From Actinomycetota bacterium (GTDB lineage: Bacteria; Actinomycetota; Actinomycetes; S36-B12; CAIYMF01), in contig JAIUOK010000048.1 in assembly GCA_020161245.1 (NCBI GenBank), positions 1-32,889 of the forward strand: a DNA stretch of 32,889 nucleotides. Direction: 5' to 3'. The notes beneath the pieces are model-generated. The model saw only the letters and a program-made list of their open reading frames with translations, ran no database searches and had not been told where the DNA came from. Position 1 is the stretch's first letter. Each line of letters begins with the position of its first letter. The translations under genes were made by a program, and so were the position numbers. This document shows, one piece after another, positions 8,514 to 16,231 of this stretch.

Positions 8514-8537
8514 CCCGGACGGCGACGCTCGTCCGGG
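8514..8537 (-). promoter_or_regulatory. Candidate attenuator hairpin in the sulfur-operon leader
   Basis: Perfect 8-bp stem CCCGGACG/CGTCCGGG (8514-8521 with 8530-8537) and an 8-base loop. It lies 23 bases past the stop codon of the leader peptide and about 85 bases before the sulfite reductase start. The position is right for a structure whose folding responds to ribosome progress on the leader peptide. Alternative pairings and a terminator were not computed. Confidence 0.45.
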
Positions 8538-8560
8538 CTGCAGGGCAGGGTGGACGGCGC

Positions 8561-8644
8561 TCAGCCGACGGGCAGACACATCGCGCTCGCCACCAGCATG
8601 TGGTCGACGTGACGCCGGACCACGAGGCGGTTGTGCGCGGACAT
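8561..8644 (-). CDS. Actinobacterial sulfur-operon leader peptide (27 residues)
   Basis: A short frame from ATG at 8644 to TGA at 8561. Its central part reads RRHVDHMLVASAMC followed by LPVG and stop. This matches the pattern (basic residues, HVD, a hydrophobic stretch, then Ser/Ala and Cys near the end) of the short 'putative leader peptides' that precede sulfur and cysteine genes in many actinobacteria. The single Cys codon (TGT) near the end fits cysteine-sensing attenuation or translational coupling, known for Cys-rich leaders in mycobacteria. It lies upstream of the complete sulfate-reduction operon. There is no Shine-Dalgarno; a promoter-like TTGTGC-N17-CACTCT ends six bases before the ATG, so the mRNA may be leaderless. 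Family recognition is by eye. Confidence 0.78.
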   Translation of the reverse strand: MSAHNRLVVRRHVDHMLVASAMCLPVG

Positions 8645-8650
8645 GGGTCC

Positions 8651-8679
8651 AGAGTGAGGGGGCCCTCACCTGGGCACAA
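8651..8679 (-). promoter_or_regulatory. Candidate promoter and operator for the sulfur operon
   Basis: On the minus strand TTGTGC (8679-8674) and CACTCT (8656-8651) are spaced by 17 bases and end six bases before the leader-peptide ATG. Within and overlapping them is the inverted repeat GTGAGGG-GG-CCCTCAC (8654-8669), a good position for a repressor. The -10 is a weak match, so the promoter is tentative; the palindrome itself is exact. Confidence 0.45.
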
Positions 8680-8837
8680 CCGTGTCCCACATGACGGAAC
8701 CCTTGTCGGTCGGTCGGCCCAGTTGCGAACCGTTCGCAGCACGGAGGCGTCGGCCGGGCCCCGCATGGGCCAGGGCGGCGACCCGGGACCCTGTCGTTGT
8801 TCAGTCGGGAGAGTGCGCGCTCCCCGGCAGGGGGGAC

Positions 8838-8849
8838 TAGCGTCGCGCC
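8838..8849 (+). promoter_or_regulatory. -10 element for the aldehyde dehydrogenase gene, leaderless start
   Basis: TAGCGT at 8838-8843 ends six bases before the ATG at 8850. The same hexamer spacing is common for leaderless actinobacterial transcripts. No convincing -35 is visible at 17 bases. Confidence 0.4.
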
Positions 8850-10304
8850 ATGACGACTACCGGGATCCCCGGCATCGACGCCGGGTCCGTCACCCCTGTC
8901 CCCATCGACGGCGAGCTCGTGACCGGATCGGCGTCGGTCGAGGTCCGCGCCCCCTACGACGGCACGCTGCTCGGCAGCATCCCGTCGCTGGGCGCCGCCG
9001 AGGTCGACCGCGCGGTCGCCGCCGCCAAGCACGCGCTCGAGACCGACCCGCTGCCCCAGTGGAAGCGGGCCGAGATCCTCGACAAGGCGGTGCTGCTCCT
9101 GCAGGAGCGCGAGGAGGACTTCGCGCGCTGCATCGCCCTCGAGGCCGCCAAGCCGATCCGTACGGCGCGTGCCGAGGCCCAGCGCGCGGTATCCACCCTG
9201 CAGTTCTCCGCTGCCGCTGCGCGCACGCTCGCCGGCGACGTGGTGCCGCTCGAGGCGTCGCAGGCAGGCCAGGGCAAGCTCGGCTTCATCCTGCGGGTGC
9301 CGATCGGCGTCGTCGGAGCCATCGCGCCGTTCAACTTCCCGCTCAACCTCGTGGCCCACAAGCTCGGTCCGGCGATCGCGGCCGGCTGCCCCGTGGTGCT
9401 CAAGCCCGCGAGCCAGACCCCGTTCTCCTCGATCCTGCTCGCGAACCTGCTCTTCGAGGCCGGCCTGCCGAAGGGCTACCTCCACGTCGTCACCGGCGGT
9501 GGCGGTGCGGTGGGCAACCCGCTCGTCGACCACGAGGACGTCGCCCTCATCACCTTCACGGGCTCGCCCGAGGTCGGCTGGGGCATCCGCGCTCGCGCGC
9601 CGCGCAAGCGGGTCGGCCTCGAGCTCGGCAACAACGCGCCGCTCATCCTCGAGCCCGACGGCGACTGGCGCACCGCCGTGTCGAAGGTGAAGATCGCCGG
9701 CTTCAGCCACGCCGGCCAGTCGTGCATCTCGACCCAGCGCCTGTTCGTGAACTCCTCGATCGCCGACGACGTGGTCAAGGAGCTCGCCGCCCTCGTCGAG
9801 ACGCTCGTCGTCGGCGACCCGCTCGACGAGGCCACCGACGTCTCGGCGCTCATCAGCACCAGCGAGCGCGACCGCGTGGCCGGCTGGGTCGAGGAGGCTG
9901 CGGCGTCCGGCGCCCGGGTCGCGGCCGGCGGCCGGATCGGCGACGACGGCGTGCTCAAGCCCACGCTCATCGACAACGCGACGTCGGACATGAAGGTGTG
10001 CGAGCTCGAGGTCTTCGGGCCGGTCGTCGCGGTGATCCGCTACGACGACTACGAGGACGCGCTGCGCCAGGCCAACGACACCCGCTACGGCCTGCAGGCC
10101 GGGGTGTTCACCAGCGACATCGACAAGGCCCTGCGCGCCGCGCGCGTGCTCGACTTCGGCGGCGTCCTGGTCAACGAGGTGCCGACCTTCCGCGCCGACC
10201 AGCAGCCCTACGGCGGCCTGCGCGACTCCGGCAACACCCGCGAGGGGCCGGCGTGGTCGGTGCGCGAGATGACCGAGGAGCGGCTCATCATCCTCAACGG
10301 GTAG
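8850..10304 (+). CDS. NAD(P)-dependent aldehyde dehydrogenase
   Basis: A 484-residue member of the aldehyde dehydrogenase superfamily. It has PFNFPLNL and the NAD-binding FTGSPEVGWGI, the general base Glu258 in LELGNNAPLI, and the nucleophile Cys292 in GQSCIST. The GQSCIST context and length resemble the lactaldehyde/glyceraldehyde-3-phosphate (non-phosphorylating) group more than betaine or acetaldehyde types, but substrate cannot be assigned. LELGNN in place of the common LELGGK is a mild variation. It is transcribed alone, divergent from the sulfur operon and ended by a strong hairpin. A leaderless start is likely because the G-rich run upstream is too far from the ATG. Confidence 0.9.
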   Translation: MTTTGIPGIDAGSVTPVPIDGELVTGSASVEVRAPYDGTLLGSIPSLGAAEVDRAVAAAKHALETDPLPQWKRAEILDKAVLLLQEREEDFARCIALEAAKPIRTARAEAQRAVSTLQFSAAAARTLAGDVVPLEASQAGQGKLGFILRVPIGVVGAIAPFNFPLNLVAHKLGPAIAAGCPVVLKPASQTPFSSILLANLLFEAGLPKGYLHVVTGGGGAVGNPLVDHEDVALITFTGSPEVGWGIRARAPRKRVGLELGNNAPLILEPDGDWRTAVSKVKIAGFSHAGQSCISTQRLFVNSSIADDVVKELAALVETLVVGDPLDEATDVSALISTSERDRVAGWVEEAAASGARVAAGGRIGDDGVLKPTLIDNATSDMKVCELEVFGPVVAVIRYDDYEDALRQANDTRYGLQAGVFTSDIDKALRAARVLDFGGVLVNEVPTFRADQQPYGGLRDSGNTREGPAWSVREMTEERLIILNG

Positions 10305-10320
10305 AGCCGCTCGACGCGCG

Positions 10321-10353
10321 AGGGCCCGGCCGCAACAAATGCGGCCGGGCCCT
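10321..10353 (+). terminator. Terminator after the aldehyde dehydrogenase gene
   Basis: Perfect 13-bp stem (10321-10333 with 10341-10353) around the loop AACAAAT, 17 bases after the stop codon. No T-run follows, as is usual in high-GC actinobacteria. Confidence 0.8.
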
Positions 10354-10599
10354 CGTCGTGCAGATGGCGTGAGGCCGCGATCCCGTCCTCGATGCCGGCG
10401 GCCGAGCGCAGCGGGCGTTCGTGCGACGCCGGTCACGATCGGGTCGCGGGGGCGTGTCGCACCCGGGGCGGGGAGTGCTCGCCCGGCATGCTGTGGCGCA
10501 CTCGATCGGCGGCCCTCGGGCCGCGGGGAAGCGGTCGGTCCCGACGCCCGGACGGGCGGAGGGTGCCGCCTGCCCGCACGACCCCAGGGAGCACCTCCG
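10354..10599. other. Non-coding interval before the next gene pair
   Basis: About 245 bases without a convincing gene. It contains a short GCGGCCC/GGGCCGC inverted repeat at 10509-10524, and AGGGAG at about 10587 that may serve as ribosome-binding site for the frame starting at 10600. Nothing else recognised. Confidence 0.4.
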
Positions 10600-11157
10600 G
10601 TGCCGATCGACCCCCACGACCTCGCCGCCGTCGGCGGCCTCGTCGCGCGTCCCGACGCCGCACCGCTGCCGAGGCCGTGGCGTGCGCTCCCCGCGGTCCC
10701 CCTGCACGGCGTGTGGCCGGTCGACCTCCCGAGGCGCCGGATGGCCGCCCTGGCGGCGGCCTCCGCCGCCGCGGGCCTGGTGGCGGGGCTGCTCGGGCCC
10801 GGGCCCGCCGCGCTGGCCGCGCCCCTGACCTCGGCCGTGCGCTCGACGTTCGCGGCACCGGCGTCGGCCCCCGCGGCCCCCGCAGCTGCAGCCGGCGCGC
10901 TGCCAGGCGCCCCCTCGCGCCTCGGCGCCCCGATCGATGCCGCCGAGCCCGATCCGGCGCCGACCCAGGCCGCTCACCCGGGCTCCGCCGCCGAGGCGAT
11001 CGCGGCGGTGGCCGGAACGCTGCCCTCCGGTCTCACCCCGTCGCTGGAGGACGGCCCCGCCCGCCCGGACCGCCAGGACCAGGCGCCGGCCGCCCGGCCG
11101 CAGCGGCGGACGGTCGCGGAGCGTGACCGGGGCGGCCCGACCGATACCCGTCCGTGA
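10600..11157 (+). CDS. Hypothetical membrane-anchored or secreted Ala/Pro-rich protein
   Basis: A 185-residue frame with the strong G/C third-position bias of real genes in this genome. The GTG at 10600 is chosen for AGGGAG nine bases upstream; the open frame extends further upstream without support. A hydrophobic Ala/Leu/Gly stretch at about residues 48-73 (RRRMAALAAAS...ALAA) could be a signal peptide preceded by a long cytoplasmic N-terminus, or a single membrane helix. The rest is Ala/Pro-rich, low-complexity and ends basic. No family recognised. It lies just upstream of an L,D-transpeptidase on the same strand, with a 6-bp hairpin (11166-11180) between, so an envelope role is possible but unproven. 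Confidence 0.5.
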   Translation: MPIDPHDLAAVGGLVARPDAAPLPRPWRALPAVPLHGVWPVDLPRRRMAALAAASAAAGLVAGLLGPGPAALAAPLTSAVRSTFAAPASAPAAPAAAAGALPGAPSRLGAPIDAAEPDPAPTQAAHPGSAAEAIAAVAGTLPSGLTPSLEDGPARPDRQDQAPAARPQRRTVAERDRGGPTDTRP

Positions 11158-11192
11158 CGGTCGTGCTGCCGCATCGGCAGCGGACGGGCACG

Positions 11193-11198
11193 TACGCT
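11193..11198 (+). promoter_or_regulatory. -10 element upstream of the L,D-transpeptidase gene
   Basis: TACGCT lies 65 bases before the GTG start, just after a CTGCCG/CGGCAG hairpin (11166-11180) that may end the preceding transcript. No strong -35 is visible. Confidence 0.3.
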
Positions 11199-11263
11199 CG
11201 TCTTGGCCGCCGCGGCGGCCGACCGCGGGCCGGTGCCCGCGCGAGGGCAGACAGGGGCATGCA

Positions 11264-12265
11264 GTGGACGTGACGACGACCTCCCGGCGGGTTGCCGGAG
11301 CGAGGATCGCGACGGTGCTGGCCGTGGCGGCCGGCCTGGTGCTGGGCCTGACCACGGCCCTGCCGGCACGGGCGGCCGACGCGCCCACCGGCGGCGGCAC
11401 CAGCACCGGCGGCGCCCCCAGCGTCCCCGCGACCCCGCAGAAGCCGCTGCCGCGCGTGGCCGTCGGTGTCACGTTCAGCCCGCGCGCCGGCTCGACGGTC
11501 GGCGCCGCGATGCCGATCACCGCGACGTTCTCGACGCCGGTGTCGTACAAGAAGCGCGCCGAGCAGCACCTCAAGGTGTACCTGAACGGCAACCTGGTGA
11601 AGGGCGCGTGGTACTGGCGCAGCAGCACCACCGCCGTCTTCCGCCCCCAGTACTTCTGGCCGGGCAAGCGCGTCATCGGGATCCGCGCCTCGCTGTCCGG
11701 CGTCGTCCTGCGCGAGGACACCAAGTACCGCTACGTCGGCGGGCAGACCACCAGCCGCGTGCACGCGTTCCGCACCGGCCGCTACCTGGTCGCGAAGGTC
11801 AACAACGCGACCCACCAGATGAAGGTCTACGTCGACGGGAAGCTCATCCGCACCATGGGTGTCTCCCTCGGCAAGGAGGGCTTCATCACCAGGTCCGGGA
11901 TCAAGGCCGTGATGGAGAAGTACGTCGAGCGCGAGATGACCAGCGAGGCGCTCGGCATCACCGACCCCAACGACCAGTACGTCGTGATCTCTCCGTACGC
12001 AGTGCGGCTCACCAACAGCGGCGAGTTCGCCCACGGCGCCCCCTGGGCCAACAGCCGCATCGGCCGCTACAACGGCTCGCACGGCTGCACGAACCTGTTC
12101 GTCAACGACGCCAAGTGGTTCTACGACACCACGATCCCGGGCGACCCCGTCGTCTACGGCGGCACCGGCCGCCCGATGGAGGCGTGGAACGGCACCGGCG
12201 GCCCCTGGAACATCCCGTGGGCGCAGTGGCTCGCAGGATCCCGCAACGGGGTGCAGAAGGCCTGA
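11264..12265 (+). CDS. L,D-transpeptidase (YkuD domain) with N-terminal Ig-like domain
   Basis: The 333-residue protein has a signal peptide (about residues 1-37, ending LPARAADA), a short Gly/Thr/Pro linker, an Ig-like domain (about 66-160) as in mycobacterial Ldt enzymes, and a YkuD catalytic domain (about 172-300). The active-site motif is SHGCTN with nucleophile Cys275; upstream His257 is in FAHGAPW. Family members make 3-3 cross-links in peptidoglycan outside the membrane. The GTG at 11264 has AGGGG about six bases upstream; a nearby ATG at 11259 hits a stop after four codons. The C-terminal Trp-rich tail (WNGTGGPWNIPWAQWL) is typical of actinobacterial members. Confidence 0.92.
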   Translation: MDVTTTSRRVAGARIATVLAVAAGLVLGLTTALPARAADAPTGGGTSTGGAPSVPATPQKPLPRVAVGVTFSPRAGSTVGAAMPITATFSTPVSYKKRAEQHLKVYLNGNLVKGAWYWRSSTTAVFRPQYFWPGKRVIGIRASLSGVVLREDTKYRYVGGQTTSRVHAFRTGRYLVAKVNNATHQMKVYVDGKLIRTMGVSLGKEGFITRSGIKAVMEKYVEREMTSEALGITDPNDQYVVISPYAVRLTNSGEFAHGAPWANSRIGRYNGSHGCTNLFVNDAKWFYDTTIPGDPVVYGGTGRPMEAWNGTGGPWNIPWAQWLAGSRNGVQKA

Positions 12266-12287
12266 CGGCCCCGTCCGCCGCTGCGGG

Positions 12288-14282
12288 TCAGGCGGTGGCG
12301 TTGACGGCGTTGACGGCGGTGTCGTGCACCGTGCCGTACGCCGCGATGACGTCGGGCAGCTCGTCGGCGGGGATGGGCCGGCTGTAGAGGTAGCCCTGGG
12401 CCAGGTCGCAGCCGAGCAGCCGCAACCGCTCGGCGATGCCGTGCTCCTCGACGCCCTCGGCGACGGCGACCATCTCGAACTCGTGGGCGAGGTCGGTCAC
12501 GACCTTGACCAGCGCCTCGTTGCCGCCGTCCATGTCGGCGATGAACGAGCGGTCGATCTTGAGGGTGTCGATCGGCAGGTCGCGCAGCTGCGAGATCGAC
12601 GTGTTGCCGATGCCGAAGTCGTCGAGGGCGATGGTGGAGCCCATCGCGGCGATCCGGCGCAGCATCGCCGCGGCGCGCTCCGGGTCCTGCATGATCGCCG
12701 ACTCGGTGATCTCGAACTCGAGCAGCCTCGCCGGCACGCCGTACTCCGCGAGCAGCTCGGCGATGCGCCGGTCGAGCTCGGGCTCGGAGAGGTTGAGCGC
12801 CGACAGGTTGACCGCCACCGGGATCTCGAAGCCCTCCTCGCGCCACTCGCGCAGCTGCGAGAGCACCAGCCGCAGCACCCGGTCGGTGAGGGTGTGCACC
12901 AGGCCCGTCGTCTCGGCCAGCGGGACGAACTCGCCGGGCGGCACCATGCCGCGGATCGGGTGCTTCCAGCGCAGCAGGGCCTCGAGGCCGACGATCCGCT
13001 TGGTCTCCAGCTCGAGCTTCGGCTGGAAGAACACGGTCAGCTGGTCGTCGGCGTCGAGCGCGCGGCGCAGGTCGCCCAGCAGGATGAGCCGCGCCGGGGA
13101 GTTGGTGTCGCCCTCCGAGTCGTAGACGCTCATGCCGCGGCGGCCGGCCTTGGCGATGTACATCGCGACGTCGGCGAGCTTGAGCAGCGACTGCACGTCG
13201 TCGGCGTGGTCGGGGAAGAGCGCCAGGCCGATCGAGGTCTCGACGTGGAGCACCATCTCGTCGACGGTGAACGGCTCGTCGAAGGCCTGCAGCACCCGCT
13301 CGGCGAAGATCACGGCGTCGTCGACGCCGCGGACGGTCTTGAGCAGGATCGCGAACTCGTCGCCGCCGAGGCGGGCAACCGTGTCGGTCTCGCGCACGAT
13401 CTCGCGGAGCCGGTCGGCTACCTGCACCAGGAGCTGGTCGCCGCGGTCGTGGCCGAGCGAGTCGTTGATCTCCTTGAACCGGTCGATGTCGAGCAGCAGC
13501 AGGCCGACGTGCTTGCCGTCGCGGGCGGCGTCATGGACGGCGTTCTCGAGTCGCTCGTTGAGGAGGCGCCGGTTGGGCAGGCCGGTGAGCGGGTCGAGCA
13601 GGGCGAGACGTGCGTTCTCCTCCGACGACTGGCGAAGCCGGCGGCTGGCGCTGGTCACCGTCCGGTAGAGCAGCAGCCACACCAGGGCCGCGCCGAGCAG
13701 GGTGAGCAGCGCGATGGTCCGGATCGCCTCGTCCGTGGCGGCCACGGCGTCGCTCTGGTCGAGCACGACCTCGGCGACACCCATCACCTGGGGCTCGGCG
13801 CCGTAGAGGAACCAGCTCTGCTGGCGGACCGGCATGACGACCTGCAGCGTGTCGCCGTTGCCGTCGCGCAGGGTCGTGGGCAGCTCCTCGACCGGCATCG
13901 GCCGCGACACGGTCTGGCCCCGGTCGGCCAGGCCGCGCAGGTACGGGTCGACCCCGGGGTCGTCCGGGTCGGCGATCGCGCTGTCGTAGATGGGCTGGTC
14001 GCCCGACATCGGCCACAGCCGCAGACGCACCAGGTCGTCCTGCGAGCCGATGGCGGAGTTGAGGTTGCGGCTCGCGCCCACCGGCAGGCCGCCGTCCTGC
14101 CACATCTGGTCGGTCAGGCGGGTGCCGAGGTTCGTGACGTAGGCCTGGGCGGTGCGAACGGCGTCGTCGGTGGCCTGCTGCTTGATGAGCTGGGCCATCG
14201 CCGCCACGAGCGCGGCGCCGAGCACCGCGAGCGCGAGCAGGCTCACCACGGCGAAGCGCGCGGTGAACGACATGCGGCGCAC
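12288..14282 (-). CDS. Membrane GGDEF-EAL protein (diguanylate cyclase/c-di-GMP phosphodiesterase)
   Basis: The 664-residue protein has an N-terminal membrane helix (about 8-30), an extracytoplasmic sensor region (31-185), a second helix (about 187-206), a GGDEF domain and an EAL domain. GGDEF is intact (306-310) with inhibitory-site RETD five residues before it (297-300). The EAL domain keeps EALLRW (from 434), NLSALNL, ITESAIM, DDFG, KIDRSFI, AEGVEE and QGYLYSRP, so both activities could be real; bifunctional proteins usually favour one. No HAMP domain is evident between helix 2 and GGDEF. The GTG at 14282 is preferred over ATG at 14273 because AGGAAGGGG sits seven bases before the GTG. The ligand of the sensor is unknown. 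Confidence 0.92.
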   Translation of the reverse strand: MRRMSFTARFAVVSLLALAVLGAALVAAMAQLIKQQATDDAVRTAQAYVTNLGTRLTDQMWQDGGLPVGASRNLNSAIGSQDDLVRLRLWPMSGDQPIYDSAIADPDDPGVDPYLRGLADRGQTVSRPMPVEELPTTLRDGNGDTLQVVMPVRQQSWFLYGAEPQVMGVAEVVLDQSDAVAATDEAIRTIALLTLLGAALVWLLLYRTVTSASRRLRQSSEENARLALLDPLTGLPNRRLLNERLENAVHDAARDGKHVGLLLLDIDRFKEINDSLGHDRGDQLLVQVADRLREIVRETDTVARLGGDEFAILLKTVRGVDDAVIFAERVLQAFDEPFTVDEMVLHVETSIGLALFPDHADDVQSLLKLADVAMYIAKAGRRGMSVYDSEGDTNSPARLILLGDLRRALDADDQLTVFFQPKLELETKRIVGLEALLRWKHPIRGMVPPGEFVPLAETTGLVHTLTDRVLRLVLSQLREWREEGFEIPVAVNLSALNLSEPELDRRIAELLAEYGVPARLLEFEITESAIMQDPERAAAMLRRIAAMGSTIALDDFGIGNTSISQLRDLPIDTLKIDRSFIADMDGGNEALVKVVTDLAHEFEMVAVAEGVEEHGIAERLRLLGCDLAQGYLYSRPIPADELPDVIAAYGTVHDTAVNAVNATA

Positions 14283-14376
14283 GGGCTGGCCCCTTCCTGG
14301 CAGCAGGGACCGTGCCCCGCCTGTGCCAGGTAGATCGGCCGTCGTGCGCTCTTCTTGAGGTTTTCGAGGGGCCGGA

Positions 14377-15282
14377 TCAGGGTGCCGGGGCGCGCACGGT
14401 GAGCGCAGCCGGACGCACGCGGGCCTGCAGGGTGCGGCCGTCCTCCATGACGTCGCCGTCGACCTGGCGCCGTTGCGGGAAGTGGGTCACCACCCAGACC
14501 GACCTGCCCGTGAGCACGATCCGCGACGAGTCCGACACCGGGCGGCGGCTCACCAGGCGCGCGCCGGTCTTCACCCAGTCTGCGGGCCGGTCGAGGGGGA
14601 GCACCACCACGCGGAGCAGACCGTCGGTGAGGTCGGCCTCCGGAGCGACGTCGAGGCCCGCCATGAGGCCCCCCACGTTGGCGATGAGCACGCTGCGCGC
14701 CTTGAACCACTGAGGCTGGCCGCCGTCCATCGCCACGCCCACGCGCATCGACTCGGTGCGCGCCAGCTTGACCGCGTTGGCGAAGTAGGCAGCGGGGCCG
14801 ATCGCCTTCTTCAGCTCCTCCGGCGCGTCGATGAGGTCGGCGTCCAGGCCCATGCCGGCGATCACGGTGCTCGTGACGACGGTGCCGCCGAGGCCGACCT
14901 CGACGACGTCGATGCGCCGGTCGGTGCCCGTGAACGCGACGGCGGCTGCCGACGCCAGGTCGAGCGGGATCCCAAGGTTGCGCGCGAGCAGGTTGCCAGT
15001 CCCCGCCGGGATGATGCCGAGCGCGACGTCGGTGCCGACGAGCCCGGACGCTACGGCGCCGAGGGTCCCGTCGCCGCCCCACGAGAGCACGAGGTCGGCG
15101 CCTGCGGCGACGGCGTCGCGCGCCTGGCGCTCGCCGGTGTCCTCCGCCGTCGTCGCGACGACGTGGGGCGCGGCGACGCCGGCGTCGTGCGCCCATGCGG
15201 CCAGCTGCTCGGTGGCCGCCTCGACGCCGCCCTCCACACGCAGCGGATGCACGATCGCGACGGTCTCGGCCGATCCGCTCAT
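14377..15282 (-). CDS. Diacylglycerol kinase-family lipid kinase
   Basis: The 301-residue protein of the DAGK catalytic family carries the nucleotide-binding GGDGT (69-73) and PAGTGN (92-97), followed by the beta-sandwich domain with family sequence (VIAGMGLDADL, FKARSVLIANVGG, DGLLRV). Members phosphorylate diacylglycerol or other lipids (DgkB- or YegS-like), or sphingosine-like substrates; the substrate is not determined here. The ATG at 15282 has GGAGGGGG upstream. It lies 23 bases after the LigD-polymerase gene and 94 bases before the GGDEF-EAL gene on the same strand, so the three may be co-transcribed without an evident functional link. Confidence 0.88.
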   Translation of the reverse strand: MSGSAETVAIVHPLRVEGGVEAATEQLAAWAHDAGVAAPHVVATTAEDTGERQARDAVAAGADLVLSWGGDGTLGAVASGLVGTDVALGIIPAGTGNLLARNLGIPLDLASAAAVAFTGTDRRIDVVEVGLGGTVVTSTVIAGMGLDADLIDAPEELKKAIGPAAYFANAVKLARTESMRVGVAMDGGQPQWFKARSVLIANVGGLMAGLDVAPEADLTDGLLRVVVLPLDRPADWVKTGARLVSRRPVSDSSRIVLTGRSVWVVTHFPQRRQVDGDVMEDGRTLQARVRPAALTVRAPAP

Positions 15283-15305
15283 GACGCCCCCTCCACGCCG
15301 CGACC

Positions 15306-16214
15306 CTAGCCGGGGGGCTGCAGGGCGCCGCCCCACGGGTCGTCGTCCGCGAGGCGCTCGCGCGCGTCCTCCATCCCGAGCTGCTCGAGACCGGGCCCGA
15401 GCTCGTCCCACGACCGGGGCACGGCCACCTGCGGGCGCTCCCGGCCGCGCAGGCTCCACGGCGCGATCGTGGTCTTGCGGCCGTTGTTCTGGCTCCAGTC
15501 GACGAACACCTTGCCGACCCGCAGGTCCTTGGTCATCTGCCACACGACCAGGTCGGGCAGCTGCTTGGTCAGCGACTGCGCGAGCTTCTTGGCGTGGGCC
15601 GACACGTCGTCGGCCTCCGAGCCCTCGAGGGCGGAGCCCGCGAGCGGGGCGTAGAGCTGCATGCCCTTCGAGCCGCTGGTCGCGGGCCAGGCCTCGAGGC
15701 CGTCGGCGGCGAGCAGCTCCCGCGCAGCGAGTGCCACCTCGCTGCACTCGGCGAGCCCGGTGCCCGGCCCCGGGTCGAGGTCGACCACGAACCGGTCGGG
15801 CGTCGAGGGCACGGAGTCGCGCACCGTCCACTGCGGCACATGCAGCTCGAGCGCGCCCTGCTGCGCGAACCAGATCATCGTCGCCAGCGCGTCGAGCGGG
15901 TCGTGCGGGATGAGCGGGTAGTCGATGTCGCGGTCGCTGTGGGGGATGGTCACGCGCTCGATCCACTCCGGCGTGCCCCGCGGCAGGTTCTTCTCGAAGA
16001 AGGGGTCGTTGTGCACGCCATCCGGCCACCTCTTGCGGGTCACCGGACGGTCCTGGGCGAGCGGCGCGAGGTGCGGCGCGGCGTCGGCGTACCACCGCAC
16101 GACGTCGGACTTCGTGGTGCCCGTCGCGGGGTACAGGACCTTGTCCAGGTTGGTCAGCCGGATGCGTCGTGATCCGATCTCGACCGTCGAGGGGGTGGCG
16201 CCGGAGGCGTTCAT
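15306..16214 (-). CDS. Stand-alone LigD polymerase domain (PolDom, NHEJ primase-polymerase)
   Basis: The 302-residue protein matches only the polymerase module of LigD. The metal-binding DLD is at 145-147 (RFVVDLDPGPG), the third acidic residue at 239 (KVFVDWSQNN), and the N-terminus has the family LTNLDKVLYP. The ligase and phosphoesterase modules fused in mycobacterial LigD are absent. Such single-domain proteins are common in actinobacteria. They add nucleotides, often ribonucleotides, at Ku-held DNA ends during non-homologous end joining. The ATG at 16214 lies only 17 bases from the divergent ku start; AGGA seven bases upstream overlaps the ku start region. The ATP-dependent ligase partner is not in the window. 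Confidence 0.92.
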   Translation of the reverse strand: MNASGATPSTVEIGSRRIRLTNLDKVLYPATGTTKSDVVRWYADAAPHLAPLAQDRPVTRKRWPDGVHNDPFFEKNLPRGTPEWIERVTIPHSDRDIDYPLIPHDPLDALATMIWFAQQGALELHVPQWTVRDSVPSTPDRFVVDLDPGPGTGLAECSEVALAARELLAADGLEAWPATSGSKGMQLYAPLAGSALEGSEADDVSAHAKKLAQSLTKQLPDLVVWQMTKDLRVGKVFVDWSQNNGRKTTIAPWSLRGRERPQVAVPRSWDELGPGLEQLGMEDARERLADDDPWGGALQPPG

Positions 16215-16231
16215 ATGGACATCCTGGTGCG

